From NCBI RefSeq assembly GCF_036345155.1, contig NZ_CP107772.1, forward strand, positions 10,354,001-10,418,000: 64,000 nucleotides of DNA. Reading direction: 5' to 3'. Positions within the stretch are counted from its first letter, which is position 1. Each line of letters starts with the position of its first letter. The notes below the pieces were generated by a model. That model was not told the origin of the DNA. It searched no databases and worked only from the letters and a program-made list of their open reading frames with translations. Shown piece after piece: positions 8,573-16,979 of the stretch. The DNA comes from Streptomyces sp. NBC_00582. GTDB lineage: Bacteria > Actinomycetota > Actinomycetes > Streptomycetales > Streptomycetaceae. A program made the position numbers and the translations under genes.

Positions 8573-9877
8573 TCAGGCGACGTGGTCGTTCTCGGCCTTC
8601 TCCCCGGTCGGCTGCGAGTCGTGAGCGGAGATCGCTCCGGTCTGGATGAGGGCATGCCAGAGGGCGTAGCCCTCCTTGGTGTACTGGTCCCCGATCACCT
8701 TGTTGGGAATCGGCGTGTGATTGAGCAGGAAGTCACGGATTCGGCGCACGAGCCAAGGGGCATTGTGGAAGATCCAACCGGTCCGGCGCGCGTTGGCAGT
8801 GACCTTGTTGGTGTACTTCAGGCGCTGGTCCTCGTACTTCGCAAACGCGTCGGCGACCCGCGCGGAGTCGGAGAGGTCGACGCCGTTGAAGTACCTGCCG
8901 AGGAAGAAGCCGTCCTCGAGCGCCATGCCCGCTCCGTAACTGGCGTAAGGCGAGGTGGGGTGGCCGGCATCACCCAGCAAGGTCACTCGGCCGCGGGTCC
9001 ACGTCTTCAACGGGTCTCGCCACTTGACCACCCAGCGGAAGATGTGGGCTTCGTCGAGCTCGGTCGCTGCGAAGATCTTGTCGACGGGACTCTCGAAGTC
9101 GGCGATGCGCTCACCGATGTAGGAGCGGACATCGTCCGGCATGGGCTGTGTCTCGGTGCAGGGCTCGACGAACCACCACTCGACACAGTCCGCCCCCTGG
9201 AACTTGAGGGGCGCATACCCGAACTGGTGCTTGTCCGAGTGGCGCATGTACTGCATGTGGCGGTCGATCTCGGCGCCGTCGGTCCAGCCGAGCCAGACCG
9301 CGATGCCGAGGTGCTTGGCGGGCCCCTCTCCGAACAACTTCTGCCGGACCAACGAGTCGATGCCGTCGGCGCCGATGAGAATGTCCGCGACATAGTCCTG
9401 CCCGTTGGCGAAGTGAAGCAGCACGTCCTTGCCACGGTCCTCGAATACGGCGAGCTCGTGGTTCGGGACGATCGACCCCTCCTTGACCGCTCCGACGAGC
9501 CTGTCGTAGAGCTCCGACCGGATCATCCCGGAGGCCCACCCGGTCGCCCCGGCCTGCCTGAGCAGATCGTGGTCCTCGGGGAAGACGACACGCTTGTAGC
9601 GCCCGTCGTGGCTCCGGAACTTCTGGTTGTGGCCGGTGAAGGTGTCGCTTATGTCGGCGCCGTAGGAGCGCATGATGTTGAGGGCGATGGCATTGAGGAT
9701 GATCGCTCCGCCCAGGCCCTTGACCTTGGAGTGGCGCTCGAAGACCCGCACATGGAAACCTGCCTGCTGGAAGGCGATTGCAGCGGAGAGGCCACCGGGC
9801 CCCGCCCCGATGATGGCGACCCGCTTGCCCACCTTTGCTTCCTCGGCTCGTGTCGTCCCGGTTGTCTTGGCATTCAT
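8573..9877 (-). CDS. FAD-dependent aromatic-ring monooxygenase
   Basis: 434-residue class A flavoprotein hydroxylase of the PHBH fold. The Rossmann motif GAGPGG lies near residues 24-29 after a short extra N terminus. The mid-protein DG motif (IGADGIDSLVRQ) and the GD motif (LLGDAGHPTSPYASYGAG) that binds the FAD ribityl chain are intact, so it should be active. Such enzymes use NAD(P)H and O2 to hydroxylate phenolic or N-heteroaromatic rings. It is last in a minus-strand series after an extradiol dioxygenase and a C-C hydrolase (173-bp gap), suggesting ring hydroxylation before ring opening. ATG 9877 has only a weak ribosome binding site. Confidence 0.85.
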   Translation of the reverse strand: MNAKTTGTTRAEEAKVGKRVAIIGAGPGGLSAAIAFQQAGFHVRVFERHSKVKGLGGAIILNAIALNIMRSYGADISDTFTGHNQKFRSHDGRYKRVVFPEDHDLLRQAGATGWASGMIRSELYDRLVGAVKEGSIVPNHELAVFEDRGKDVLLHFANGQDYVADILIGADGIDSLVRQKLFGEGPAKHLGIAVWLGWTDGAEIDRHMQYMRHSDKHQFGYAPLKFQGADCVEWWFVEPCTETQPMPDDVRSYIGERIADFESPVDKIFAATELDEAHIFRWVVKWRDPLKTWTRGRVTLLGDAGHPTSPYASYGAGMALEDGFFLGRYFNGVDLSDSARVADAFAKYEDQRLKYTNKVTANARRTGWIFHNAPWLVRRIRDFLLNHTPIPNKVIGDQYTKEGYALWHALIQTGAISAHDSQPTGEKAENDHVA

Positions 9878-10050
9878 GTCAGGGGATCTCAGACTCTCTT
9901 TCTAGCGGCGGATACGGCCGAAGGAGGTGGCGAGCCGCGTCCGCGGACTGGGCATGGACCATGTCTCGGCTCTCCGATGCCCTTGGCAGCGCCGTCACGA
10001 CGGCCACTCGGTGGGTGCTGGTGCTCACGTCAGTGCTCGGGCATGCCGAA

Positions 10051-11199
10051 TCAAAGGCGGTCGCTGACCCAGTCGGCGATGTAGTTCGCCGGAACGGACT
10101 CGTTGTCAGAGCCGGCGTGCGATGAGCCGCCCTCGACCGTGCTGAACAACTTCCAGTGGCGGTCGGGACTGTTCACGGCGTTCTCGTACTCCGGTGTCGC
10201 GAACTCCATCGGGATCTGTCGGTCGTCCTCGCCATGGGTGACCAGGAAGGGGACCGTGATCTCCTCGACCACGCCCTCCAGGGTCATGCTCGGGGCGAAG
10301 GCCATGAACTCGTCCAGGCTCTCCTTGCCGAACACCCACTGGACGTGGTCCCAGTAGTGCGGCACGGGGTTCTCGCCCTCACGCTGGAGACGACGTTTCT
10401 GCAGTTCGCCCCAGTTGTAGTTGGCGCCCCAGACCGCACAGAGCTTGAAACGCTTCTCGAAGGCGGTCGCACGCGGTGCGTAGTAACCGCCGAGCGAGAC
10501 ACCGCTCATGCCGATGCGCTCCGCGTTCACGTCGGGCCGGGTCTCCAGGTAGTCGATCGCGGCTCCCGCCCACCGCTCCGAGTCGTGGATGGCGTGCATG
10601 TCGCGCTCGCGGAGCGCGGCTCCCGTACCCGGCTGATCAACACAGAGCGTCGCCACCCCACGGCGTGACAACTCGGTCGGCAGGCCGCTGGTGAAGAGCA
10701 ACTCCTTCATGGAGTCCAGGCCGTTGCAGTAGACCATCACCGGCCAGCCACCCTCGGGGGGATTCCCTTCGGGCCAGGTGAAGATCGCGGGGAAGGAGGC
10801 GTCCTCGTAGGGAATCTCGACGTACTCGGCCCGGTACCGGTTGTGCTCGATCGCTGCCTTCATCGCCTCAACGGATTTCCGGTACGCCTCCTTGCGGGGG
10901 CCGAAGTCACGGCTCTGCATCCGCTCCGCGACGAAGTAGTAGACCGAGGCGCGGTGGTAGAGCGGGCCGGCGGAAAGCGGGTGCTGTGCGGCGACTTCCT
11001 TCTCAGCGCGTTCTGCGAGGGAGTCGGCGAAGTTCACCCAGGACCAGAAGAGCTTCTCGGTGCCGGCGTCGTCTCCCTCTTTGGCGATGTCGGCCAGGGG
11101 CGCGCTGATCTGGTCGACCTCGCCGATCTGACCGCCACAGTTCATGGCGATGCTGACCGACAGGCTCCACACGTAATTGGTGGGAAAGTAGCGGAACAT
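10051..11199 (-). CDS. Alpha/beta hydrolase, FrsA / dihydroxypseudooxynicotine-hydrolase-like
   Basis: 382-residue hydrolase with a helical N-terminal domain of about 120 residues before the alpha/beta core. The catalytic triad is visible: Ser235 in GVSLGG, Asp325 or Asp326 in HGEDD, and His361 in SSHAG. This arrangement is shared with 2,6-dihydroxypseudooxynicotine hydrolase and related C-C bond hydrolases. Given its neighbours (extradiol dioxygenase upstream, FAD monooxygenase downstream), cleavage of a C-C bond in a ring-hydroxylated or ring-opened compound is the likely role. ATG 11199 has a strong GGAGG seven bases upstream. A simple esterase function cannot be excluded. Confidence 0.82.
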   Translation of the reverse strand: MFRYFPTNYVWSLSVSIAMNCGGQIGEVDQISAPLADIAKEGDDAGTEKLFWSWVNFADSLAERAEKEVAAQHPLSAGPLYHRASVYYFVAERMQSRDFGPRKEAYRKSVEAMKAAIEHNRYRAEYVEIPYEDASFPAIFTWPEGNPPEGGWPVMVYCNGLDSMKELLFTSGLPTELSRRGVATLCVDQPGTGAALRERDMHAIHDSERWAGAAIDYLETRPDVNAERIGMSGVSLGGYYAPRATAFEKRFKLCAVWGANYNWGELQKRRLQREGENPVPHYWDHVQWVFGKESLDEFMAFAPSMTLEGVVEEITVPFLVTHGEDDRQIPMEFATPEYENAVNSPDRHWKLFSTVEGGSSHAGSDNESVPANYIADWVSDRL

Positions 11200-11402
11200 T
11201 TCAGACCTCCGGCGCCTTGATCACGTGTCGGTTGAACGGGCCTTGGCCGGCCACGATCGCCCGACCGGGCATCGCTGTTGACGATCCCGACCGGGATGAG
11301 CTCGTTCTGCGTGCTCTTCTCGAACTCGTCGAAGCAGAACGTCGCTGGGCGCAGCGAACGTCCGCGTCTTGTACTCACAGGACGTCATCGCCCATCTCGT
11401 CG

Positions 11403-12344
11403 TCAGAGCGGGGGCGCGACAAAGACGCCACGGTCCGGATCGTTGAACTGCTGCTTGGAGACGAACTCGTTCATCGGGTTCGCCGTGCCCCACTGATCGC
11501 TGTAGTCGGCATTGGTGGTGATGTCGTAGACGGAGGGGTGCCACTTGTCCCAGTCGACCTCCTCGAGCTCGGTGGTGATCTCGACGCAGTTGCCCGCTCG
11601 GTCGAAGAAGTAGGAAAAGGTGTTGTCCCCCGCTTTGTGGCGGCCGGGCCCCCAGATCATCTGGGTGCCCTGACGCAGCAGGCGCCCGGTGCCCCGCATG
11701 AACTCGTCAAGGCCGCGGAGCTCGAAGGAGATGTGGTTGATCGCCGTGTGCGGCCCGCGTGCGATGGCCAGGGAGTGGTGCCAGTCGTTGCACCGCATGA
11801 ACCACATGAAGCCGCCGCGCGCGCCGAGGCAGAGTGTGTCGGACAGCTTGAAGCCGAGGTGCTTGATGTACCAGTCGACCGTGGCTTCGGGATCGTTCGA
11901 GTTGATCACGAAGTGCGAAAGCCGGACCGGAACCAGCTCACGCTCCTCGATGCTGCGGAACTCCCGCGTGGCGACGTCGGAGGACACCTCGACGACCCGG
12001 CCGTCGCAGTCGAAGAACCGGAAGCCGTAGCCCCCGCCGGGAGTGTCCACATGCGTCGGCTCGTGGATGATCTGGACGCCGTCCGCACGAAGCTGGTTGC
12101 AGAGCGTGTCCACGTCGGCCGCGTTCGCCGCACCGAACGCGACCAGATCCATGCGCTTCTGGTCGTCCTTGCGCAGTCGCACGATGTAATTCTCAGGAGA
12201 GCCCTCGGCGGCGAGGAAGTGCACACCGGTGTCGGACTCGACGTGGGTCAAGCCCCACGTATCCCGGTAGAAGGCGAGCTGGCGGTCGAGATCGGGCATC
12301 GCGATCCCCACATGCCGCAAATGAGTGATGAGCGGTTTGACCAC
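11403..12344 (-). CDS. Extradiol ring-cleavage dioxygenase (VOC, two-domain type I)
   Basis: 313-residue vicinal-oxygen-chelate protein with two glyoxalase-like halves, as in 2,3-dihydroxybiphenyl/catechol 2,3-dioxygenases. The expected Fe(II) ligands of the C-terminal half are present: His144 (RLSHFVIN), His204 (INHISFE) and Glu255 (NCVEITTE). It should cleave a catechol-like ring next to the hydroxyl pair. I place the start at GTG 12344 rather than farther upstream, because AAAGGAG lies seven bases before it and the frame beyond has no family character. It is divergent from a LysR regulator with a 150-bp shared promoter region. Confidence 0.87.
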   Translation of the reverse strand: MVKPLITHLRHVGIAMPDLDRQLAFYRDTWGLTHVESDTGVHFLAAEGSPENYIVRLRKDDQKRMDLVAFGAANAADVDTLCNQLRADGVQIIHEPTHVDTPGGGYGFRFFDCDGRVVEVSSDVATREFRSIEERELVPVRLSHFVINSNDPEATVDWYIKHLGFKLSDTLCLGARGGFMWFMRCNDWHHSLAIARGPHTAINHISFELRGLDEFMRGTGRLLRQGTQMIWGPGRHKAGDNTFSYFFDRAGNCVEITTELEEVDWDKWHPSVYDITTNADYSDQWGTANPMNEFVSKQQFNDPDRGVFVAPPL

Positions 12345-12444
12345 GTGATTCTCCTTTGAATCCAGCGCGCCCGAGTCTGGACGTCGCCTGTCCCGGGCGC
12401 CGCAACCATGTCCAGAAAGATATGTCACTATTTGAACATTCACA

Positions 12445-12473
12445 ATCAATCTCCACCGATAGTTGGGATTGAT
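12445..12473. promoter_or_regulatory. Candidate LysR operator in divergent promoter region
   Basis: ATCAATC at 12445-12451 is followed after 15 bases by GATTGAT at 12467-12473, a perfect inverted repeat of seven-base arms. It lies between the dioxygenase and LysR genes, 23 bases before the likely LysR start. Interrupted dyads of this size are typical LysR recognition sites. Confidence 0.5.
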
Positions 12474-12495
12474 GTCAGTGATGTATCGTCCCGGC

Positions 12496-13410
12496 ATGGA
12501 CCTGCGCCGCATCGACCTCAACCTGCTGGTGGCGTTCGACACGCTGATGACTGAACGCAGTGTGACCCGCGCCGCTGAGCGACTCTCGATCGGGCAATCG
12601 GCGATGAGTTCAACACTCGCGCGACTCCGGAAGGCCCTGAACGACCCGGTGATGGTGCGGGATGGTCGCGGCCTGGTGCCGACGCCGTTCGCGGAAGTGC
12701 TCGCGCCCCGCGTACGCGACATCCTCGTCGAGATCAACGACGTGCTCTCGTTGCGCGAGACCTTCAACCCCGGAACGGCCAAGCGGACCTTCACCATCAT
12801 GGCCGACGACTACGTCACCGTGACTTTCCTGCGGCCGCTCGTCAGTCGGCTCGCTCACGAGGCACCGGGGGCTCGGTTGCTCTTGCGCCCGACCAGTGAC
12901 GATCCCGCGGATCAGCTTCGCCGCGAGAGCGTCGACCTCTTGCTGATCCCGCGAGAAGTCCTTCAGCACCAAAGCCGTGACTTCCTGACTCAGGTGTTGT
13001 TCACAGACAGGCTCGTGCTCGCGGTCGATCGTGATCACCCAGACGTCGCCGACAGCATCACTCGGGAGCAGTTCAGTGCGCTGCCCTATCTTGCTACCTC
13101 CTCGGCGAACGTTCGGTCGCTGGCCGAGAGTCAGCTCGACTTCCTGGGCATCCCGTACAACGTGACGATGACTGCCGGATCCTTGCTGGCGCCCTTCCTC
13201 CTCAAGGGAACCCGTCTCATCACACTCGTGGTCGAGTCTTTGGGGCGACAGGTCGCCGAACCGGCCGGCATCCGCCTCCTCGAGCCGCCGCCGCCCCAAA
13301 TGCAGCCGATCACACAGATCATGGCTTGGACGAAACGCACCGAACAGGACTCTGGGCACCGCTGGCTCCGGCAGTGCCTGCTTGACCTCGTCCCCGAAAC
13401 CTCGTCCTGA
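12496..13410 (+). CDS. LysR-family regulator (NodD/LinR-like)
   Basis: 304 residues from ATG 12496 (MDLRRIDLNLLVAFDTLM), the usual LysR opening; a TTG at 12463 would add 11 residues. The N-terminal helix-turn-helix is SVTRAAERLSIGQSAMSSTL, followed by an effector-binding domain of periplasmic type 2 fold. The sequence style (DLNLLVAFD, FTIMADDYV) is that of the NodD/LinR/SyrM branch, often activators of aromatic or chlorinated-compound degradation. Divergent orientation and the intervening dyad suggest it controls the dioxygenase-hydrolase-monooxygenase series. Confidence 0.88.
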   Translation: MDLRRIDLNLLVAFDTLMTERSVTRAAERLSIGQSAMSSTLARLRKALNDPVMVRDGRGLVPTPFAEVLAPRVRDILVEINDVLSLRETFNPGTAKRTFTIMADDYVTVTFLRPLVSRLAHEAPGARLLLRPTSDDPADQLRRESVDLLLIPREVLQHQSRDFLTQVLFTDRLVLAVDRDHPDVADSITREQFSALPYLATSSANVRSLAESQLDFLGIPYNVTMTAGSLLAPFLLKGTRLITLVVESLGRQVAEPAGIRLLEPPPPQMQPITQIMAWTKRTEQDSGHRWLRQCLLDLVPETSS

Positions 13411-13526
13411 GCTTCCCGGGATCGTCGCCCGTCTGCCTCCCGCGCCGATCAGTCAGAGGCCTGTGAAGCTCTTTGTGTGCGGGGTCCGACTCAACGAAGG
13501 TACAGGTGGTCGACGTAGGTGAGCGC

Positions 13527-13703
13527 CAGGAGCTGACCATCCTTCTTCGGGAGTTCGCCTACGACGGCGATGTCGAGCGGGCCGAGCTCGAGATCGCTTG
13601 GGCTCAACGCGCCCTCAGGGCTCTCGACGAGTACGAGCGACGGTACGGGGACGACGTAGAGCCGGCAATGGATGCGGCATCCGCACGGGTTACACGAGCC
13701 TGA
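13527..13703 (+). pseudogene. Truncated second copy of PadR 3' end
   Basis: This stretch encodes ELTILLREFAYDGDVERAEL and then WAQRALRALDEYERRYGDD, almost residue for residue the C terminus of the PadR protein at 8083-8225, with roughly one base in eight different. No helix-turn-helix part precedes it: the frame before 13527 has no family resemblance. It is therefore a relic of a related PadR gene. Position and direction match the intact copy and together they bracket the LysR/dioxygenase block. Confidence 0.75.
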
Positions 13704-13704
13704 C

Positions 13705-13731
13705 CCCGCCTGAGCAAGATAGGCAGGCGGG
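13705..13731. terminator. Hairpin after the PadR relic
   Basis: CCCGCCTG (13705-13712) pairs with CAGGCGGG (13724-13731) around an 11-base loop immediately after the stop at 13703. No U-tract follows, as is common in high-GC actinomycetes. Confidence 0.5.
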
Positions 13732-13896
13732 TTCAGGGTCGGCTGCATCCGCTACCCCGCATCAGGCGACTGGCGAGGTCGCCGCTGGTTCCTTGTGCAC
13801 TGGAGGGGTCGCACTTGACGCACAGTCTTGGCCGGTCGTTTTCGGTCTTCGGCACATGGTTCGGCGGACGGGCAAGACCCAGGTGTGCGAACGCGG

Positions 13897-14439
13897 TCAT
13901 CCGACGGCGTTGCCGCCGATCAGCACGAACGCGACGAGGCATGGCTCGTTGGAGCGGTTGGACCACGCGTGGTTGGTTCCTCGTTGGACGAGAACGTCAC
14001 CGGCGGACAGCTTCGTCTCCTGGGCGTCGAGCACCGCCCAGATCTCGCCGCTGAGAACGATGCAGTAGTCGATGGAGTCCGTGGCATGGATCTGCCGGCG
14101 AGCCATTTCCTCCCCCTCGGGGCCCGGCGCGCGCCAGAGGGAGTCAGGCGGGAACTCCACGGTACGGAACACCGAACCGTGCTGCGGGGGTGTTACCGGC
14201 AGGGGTTCGGACGGAAGGTCGACCGCCGGCTGGCTGTTGTCGGCCGGAGTCTCGGTCGTGCGCCAGAGTTGGGTGACGACGAACTGGTCGCTGCCGGCCT
14301 GGCAACTGGTGTGCGGACTGATGCCGTCGATCACCACCACAGACTCTCCTGCGCCGTTGGTCCCGGTCACGACCCGCCTGATCTTGCGGGTGGTCGAGGC
14401 CGGCGTGAGGTCCAGAGAGGCGACGAGATTCTCTGCCAT
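13897..14439 (-). CDS. Single-domain cupin protein
   Basis: 180 residues. The C-terminal half is a cupin barrel: IDYCIVLSGEIWAVLDAQET followed by LSAGDVLVQRGTNHAWSN, the second motif having the usual G-D-x-x-x-P/R-x-x-x-x-H shape. The N-terminal half (TTRKIRRVVTGTNGAGESVV) is common to a family of cupins found beside aromatic and aldehyde metabolism genes. The first motif lacks a clear HxH pair, so metal binding is uncertain. It lies 196 bp downstream of the CocE/NonD hydrolase on the same strand, probably in one transcription unit. The ATG has AGGAGAG upstream. Confidence 0.75.
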   Translation of the reverse strand: MAENLVASLDLTPASTTRKIRRVVTGTNGAGESVVVIDGISPHTSCQAGSDQFVVTQLWRTTETPADNSQPAVDLPSEPLPVTPPQHGSVFRTVEFPPDSLWRAPGPEGEEMARRQIHATDSIDYCIVLSGEIWAVLDAQETKLSAGDVLVQRGTNHAWSNRSNEPCLVAFVLIGGNAVG

Positions 14440-14635
14440 GAGCTCTCCTGTTCGGGATGATCGGTGTTGTGATGGGTTTGACGGGATGCCCTGGGAGGGG
14501 TCTGGCGGTGCTGGCGCGGGCCCCCTGCACCGTATTGCTCAGCGGCATCTCGCTTGCGCGAGCAGGCATCGCGGCTCAGGAGCACCTCGTAGGCCGGCTC
14601 ATGTCTTCGGTTCCCGGGGTCTGCCGCTGCTGGGC

Positions 14636-16453
14636 TCAGGCCGGAGCCGAGCTGGACTCCTGAGGGCCGGGCACCGTGGGGATGACCGGCAAGAGCAGGT
14701 GGGAGGGGTACTGGGTGTTGTGGAAGACGTGGTGCAAGGTCGTCTTCGAACTGCAGATGTGATACGGCACGTACTCCACATCTGTGGCACCCGCGACCCC
14801 GGTCGGGCGGTCCATGCTTGTGATTTCGACACAGATGCGGTGACCGGCTCGGAAGAGGTTCGCGGTCGCGAGGATCTCGATGTCGTACTCGACGACCTCA
14901 CCGGGGACCACCGGCTGGGCCGCGTCCCGAGTGAGCTTGTGAAACGGCTTCCAGGGCGTGCTCCGCTCGGCGTCCAGCGCCCGGTTCGTCGCCTTCAGCC
15001 ACCCGCGGGTCAGCTCCCGCTCGGGCATGCCCTGGGGAATGTCGAACTCGCCCTCTCGAGCCGTGCGCACCGACGGGTCCGGCCCCACGTCCTTGAGGAC
15101 GATGATCCAGTTGGTGTCTTCCTGATCGATCGCCGCCCACAGCTTGAGCTTTGACGGGCCGACGATCAGCACGTCGCGGGGGAGTGGGTCGGTCATGAAG
15201 CGAAGCTTCGCCACGTCGCGCGTGTTGGTCAGCGGCATCTGAACGAACGAGTCAGGGGGGATCAGGTCGTCGGCCGAGCCCGGGGTGAACTCCTGGCTGC
15301 GCAACCGTTCCCAGCTGGTGAGGTACAGCTTGGTCCACTCGGTCTCGGGCAGTGGCCAGTCGGTGCCGGTGCGCCATTCGTTGGCGCCGCTGACCCAGTA
15401 CCTGACCGGCGGTTCGTCCAGGATGCCGGTATCGATGCCCTTGAGCCAGTGGTCGTACCACCGCACGATCTCGTGGTGCAGGCCGTGGAAGGGACGCTCA
15501 AGGTGCGCGTGTCCGAGGAACAGGAGCTTCTTCGGGATGCCCTTCAGGTGCCGCCAGTAGCTCTGGGCGCCTTGCAGGTGCGTCTTGTAGGTGTAGCCGT
15601 ACCAGCCGGCGCCGGTGTAGACGGGAATCTTGATGGTGTCGAACTCCGCCTCGCTGCGTTCGACGGTGCCGGGCTCCTCGAAGGGGTCGATCAGGTTTTC
15701 GAAGATGGCCGGCATGTGCTGGCCCTTCATGCTCAGCACGTTGAGGATGTGGCCGTACATCCGGTAGTCCGGATTTGCCATCGCCGTCCGCCACAGAGCA
15801 TCCCGGGCCGGGGGAAGCTGCGTGGGCGCGCCCTTGTTCTGGTGGAAGACGCCGAAGTGCCCGACCAGGTAACGGAACAGGCTGAGCACGCCACCGGGGT
15901 GCTCCTCGCGGAAACCGCCCAGCGTTCCGTAGGCGCCGCGGGGGTCGTAGGGAAAGATTGCTTTGAGGCTGGGCGGGTTCTGCCGAGCGACGTGCATCTG
16001 TTCGGCGCCGAAACCAGAGATACCGACCATGCCGACGTTGCCGTCGCACCAGGGTTGGGCGGCAATCCACTCGATCAGATCGTAGGAGTCGAACTCACGC
16101 GAGCCGCCACCCTCGGATTTTCCGACGCCGCGCGGCATCCCGACCACGTGGACGTACCCGCGTGAGGTGAGAAAGCGGGTGTCGCCGGCTTCGGTCGGCC
16201 CCATCCAGAGCGGGGACCAGGCGGGCTGGGGCGGAAGGCTGGTCGCTTCCGGAGTGGCGAGCTCCTTGTTGTAGATGGAGAACGCCAGCAGGGCCGGTAG
16301 CGGTTCGTCGGTCTCAGGCCGGTACACGTCGACGCACAGCCGAACGCCGTCACGCATGGTTACGTAAACATCGGTTTCGCTGACCAGGCCTGAGTGTGTC
16401 GCCTCTCGATGATGGCTGCCGGGAAGCTCCGGACTCGGGACGAGTTCGCTCAT
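14636..16453 (-). CDS. CocE/NonD-family hydrolase
   Basis: 605-residue serine hydrolase with the X-Pro dipeptidyl-peptidase-like layout: alpha/beta core (VTMRDGVRLCVDVYRP at residues 32-47, nucleophile Ser146 in GISGFG), helical cap, then a C-terminal jelly-roll domain (VVEYDIEILATANLFRAGHR, VEITSMD). Relatives include cocaine esterase and nonactate hydrolase, which split esters or amides. ATG 16453 is chosen over longer frames because AAGGAGAG lies ten bases upstream. A TTGACA-type promoter element sits on this strand about 115 bp upstream. In this cluster it could release the acyl part of an ester or C-C bonded substrate. Confidence 0.85.
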   Translation of the reverse strand: MSELVPSPELPGSHHREATHSGLVSETDVYVTMRDGVRLCVDVYRPETDEPLPALLAFSIYNKELATPEATSLPPQPAWSPLWMGPTEAGDTRFLTSRGYVHVVGMPRGVGKSEGGGSREFDSYDLIEWIAAQPWCDGNVGMVGISGFGAEQMHVARQNPPSLKAIFPYDPRGAYGTLGGFREEHPGGVLSLFRYLVGHFGVFHQNKGAPTQLPPARDALWRTAMANPDYRMYGHILNVLSMKGQHMPAIFENLIDPFEEPGTVERSEAEFDTIKIPVYTGAGWYGYTYKTHLQGAQSYWRHLKGIPKKLLFLGHAHLERPFHGLHHEIVRWYDHWLKGIDTGILDEPPVRYWVSGANEWRTGTDWPLPETEWTKLYLTSWERLRSQEFTPGSADDLIPPDSFVQMPLTNTRDVAKLRFMTDPLPRDVLIVGPSKLKLWAAIDQEDTNWIIVLKDVGPDPSVRTAREGEFDIPQGMPERELTRGWLKATNRALDAERSTPWKPFHKLTRDAAQPVVPGEVVEYDIEILATANLFRAGHRICVEITSMDRPTGVAGATDVEYVPYHICSSKTTLHHVFHNTQYPSHLLLPVIPTVPGPQESSSAPA

Positions 16454-16544
16454 CGACTTGCTCTCCTTATGGGCATCTCGGCTCGTGGCGTCTCCAAGCC
16501 GTGGCGGATCCATGAGTGCTGGTAGCGGGGCGGGGCGGACGTCA

Positions 16545-16590
16545 AGGCAAGCATGGCAGTATTTACATGTCAATGACGTACATAAGGATC
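16545..16590 (-). promoter_or_regulatory. Possible promoter of the CocE/NonD gene
   Basis: On the minus strand CATTGACATGTAAAT (16564-16578) contains a consensus -35 TTGACA (16573-16568). The -10 seventeen bases on (TTGCCT) is weak. The nine-base core ATTGACATG recurs at two other points of this cluster (16651 on the plus strand, 24404-24412 on the minus strand). Confidence 0.35.
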
Positions 16591-16650
16591 GTGACCTCGC
16601 GACAGGCCCGCAGACCTAAGGCGCAGACATGTATGTTATGACACTAAAGC

Positions 16651-16680
16651 ATTGACATGATGACAGTGGCATCGTAGCGT
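16651..16680 (+). promoter_or_regulatory. Possible promoter of the bicupin-aldolase operon
   Basis: TTGACA at 16652-16657, 17 bases, then TAGCGT at 16675-16680. It would start a transcript with a leader of nearly 300 bases before the GTG at 16980. The 526-base gap between the CocE/NonD gene and 16980 contains this element, the opposite-strand element at 16564-16578 and the dyad-like ACATGTATGTTATGACAC (16627-16644), but no gene that I can support. Confidence 0.4.
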
Positions 16681-16979
16681 TCCACTGCCCCACGGATCCG
16701 TATGTTGATGCGACGAACGGAGAGGGGGCGCGAGCGCGGCATGCCGGGCCTCTGTCCGAAGGTATTTCCATACTGCGGCGCGCTGTCGGCATAACCCGGC
16801 GACATCACGACCCGCCCGCCAACGTCGGAGATGTCGTCGAAGGCCGGACCCCGTGGCGGTTGGCGCAGCGCCACGTCCTGACCCAGGTCGTCCGCCACGC
16901 CCGACCCCATCGGCACATTCCGTGAAGCCCGGCGGAACGTTCGAAGCGGAACGTTCGAAGACCAGCAGAAAGGCCAACC

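Noticed and set aside
8300-10084. A 594-codon frame on the plus strand
   Set aside because: Antisense to the FAD monooxygenase whose GAGPGG, DG and GD motifs are intact.
12345-12800. Upstream extension of the extradiol dioxygenase frame to 12800
   Set aside because: It would run through the LysR promoter and coding region; GTG 12344 has AAAGGAG and begins where homology begins.
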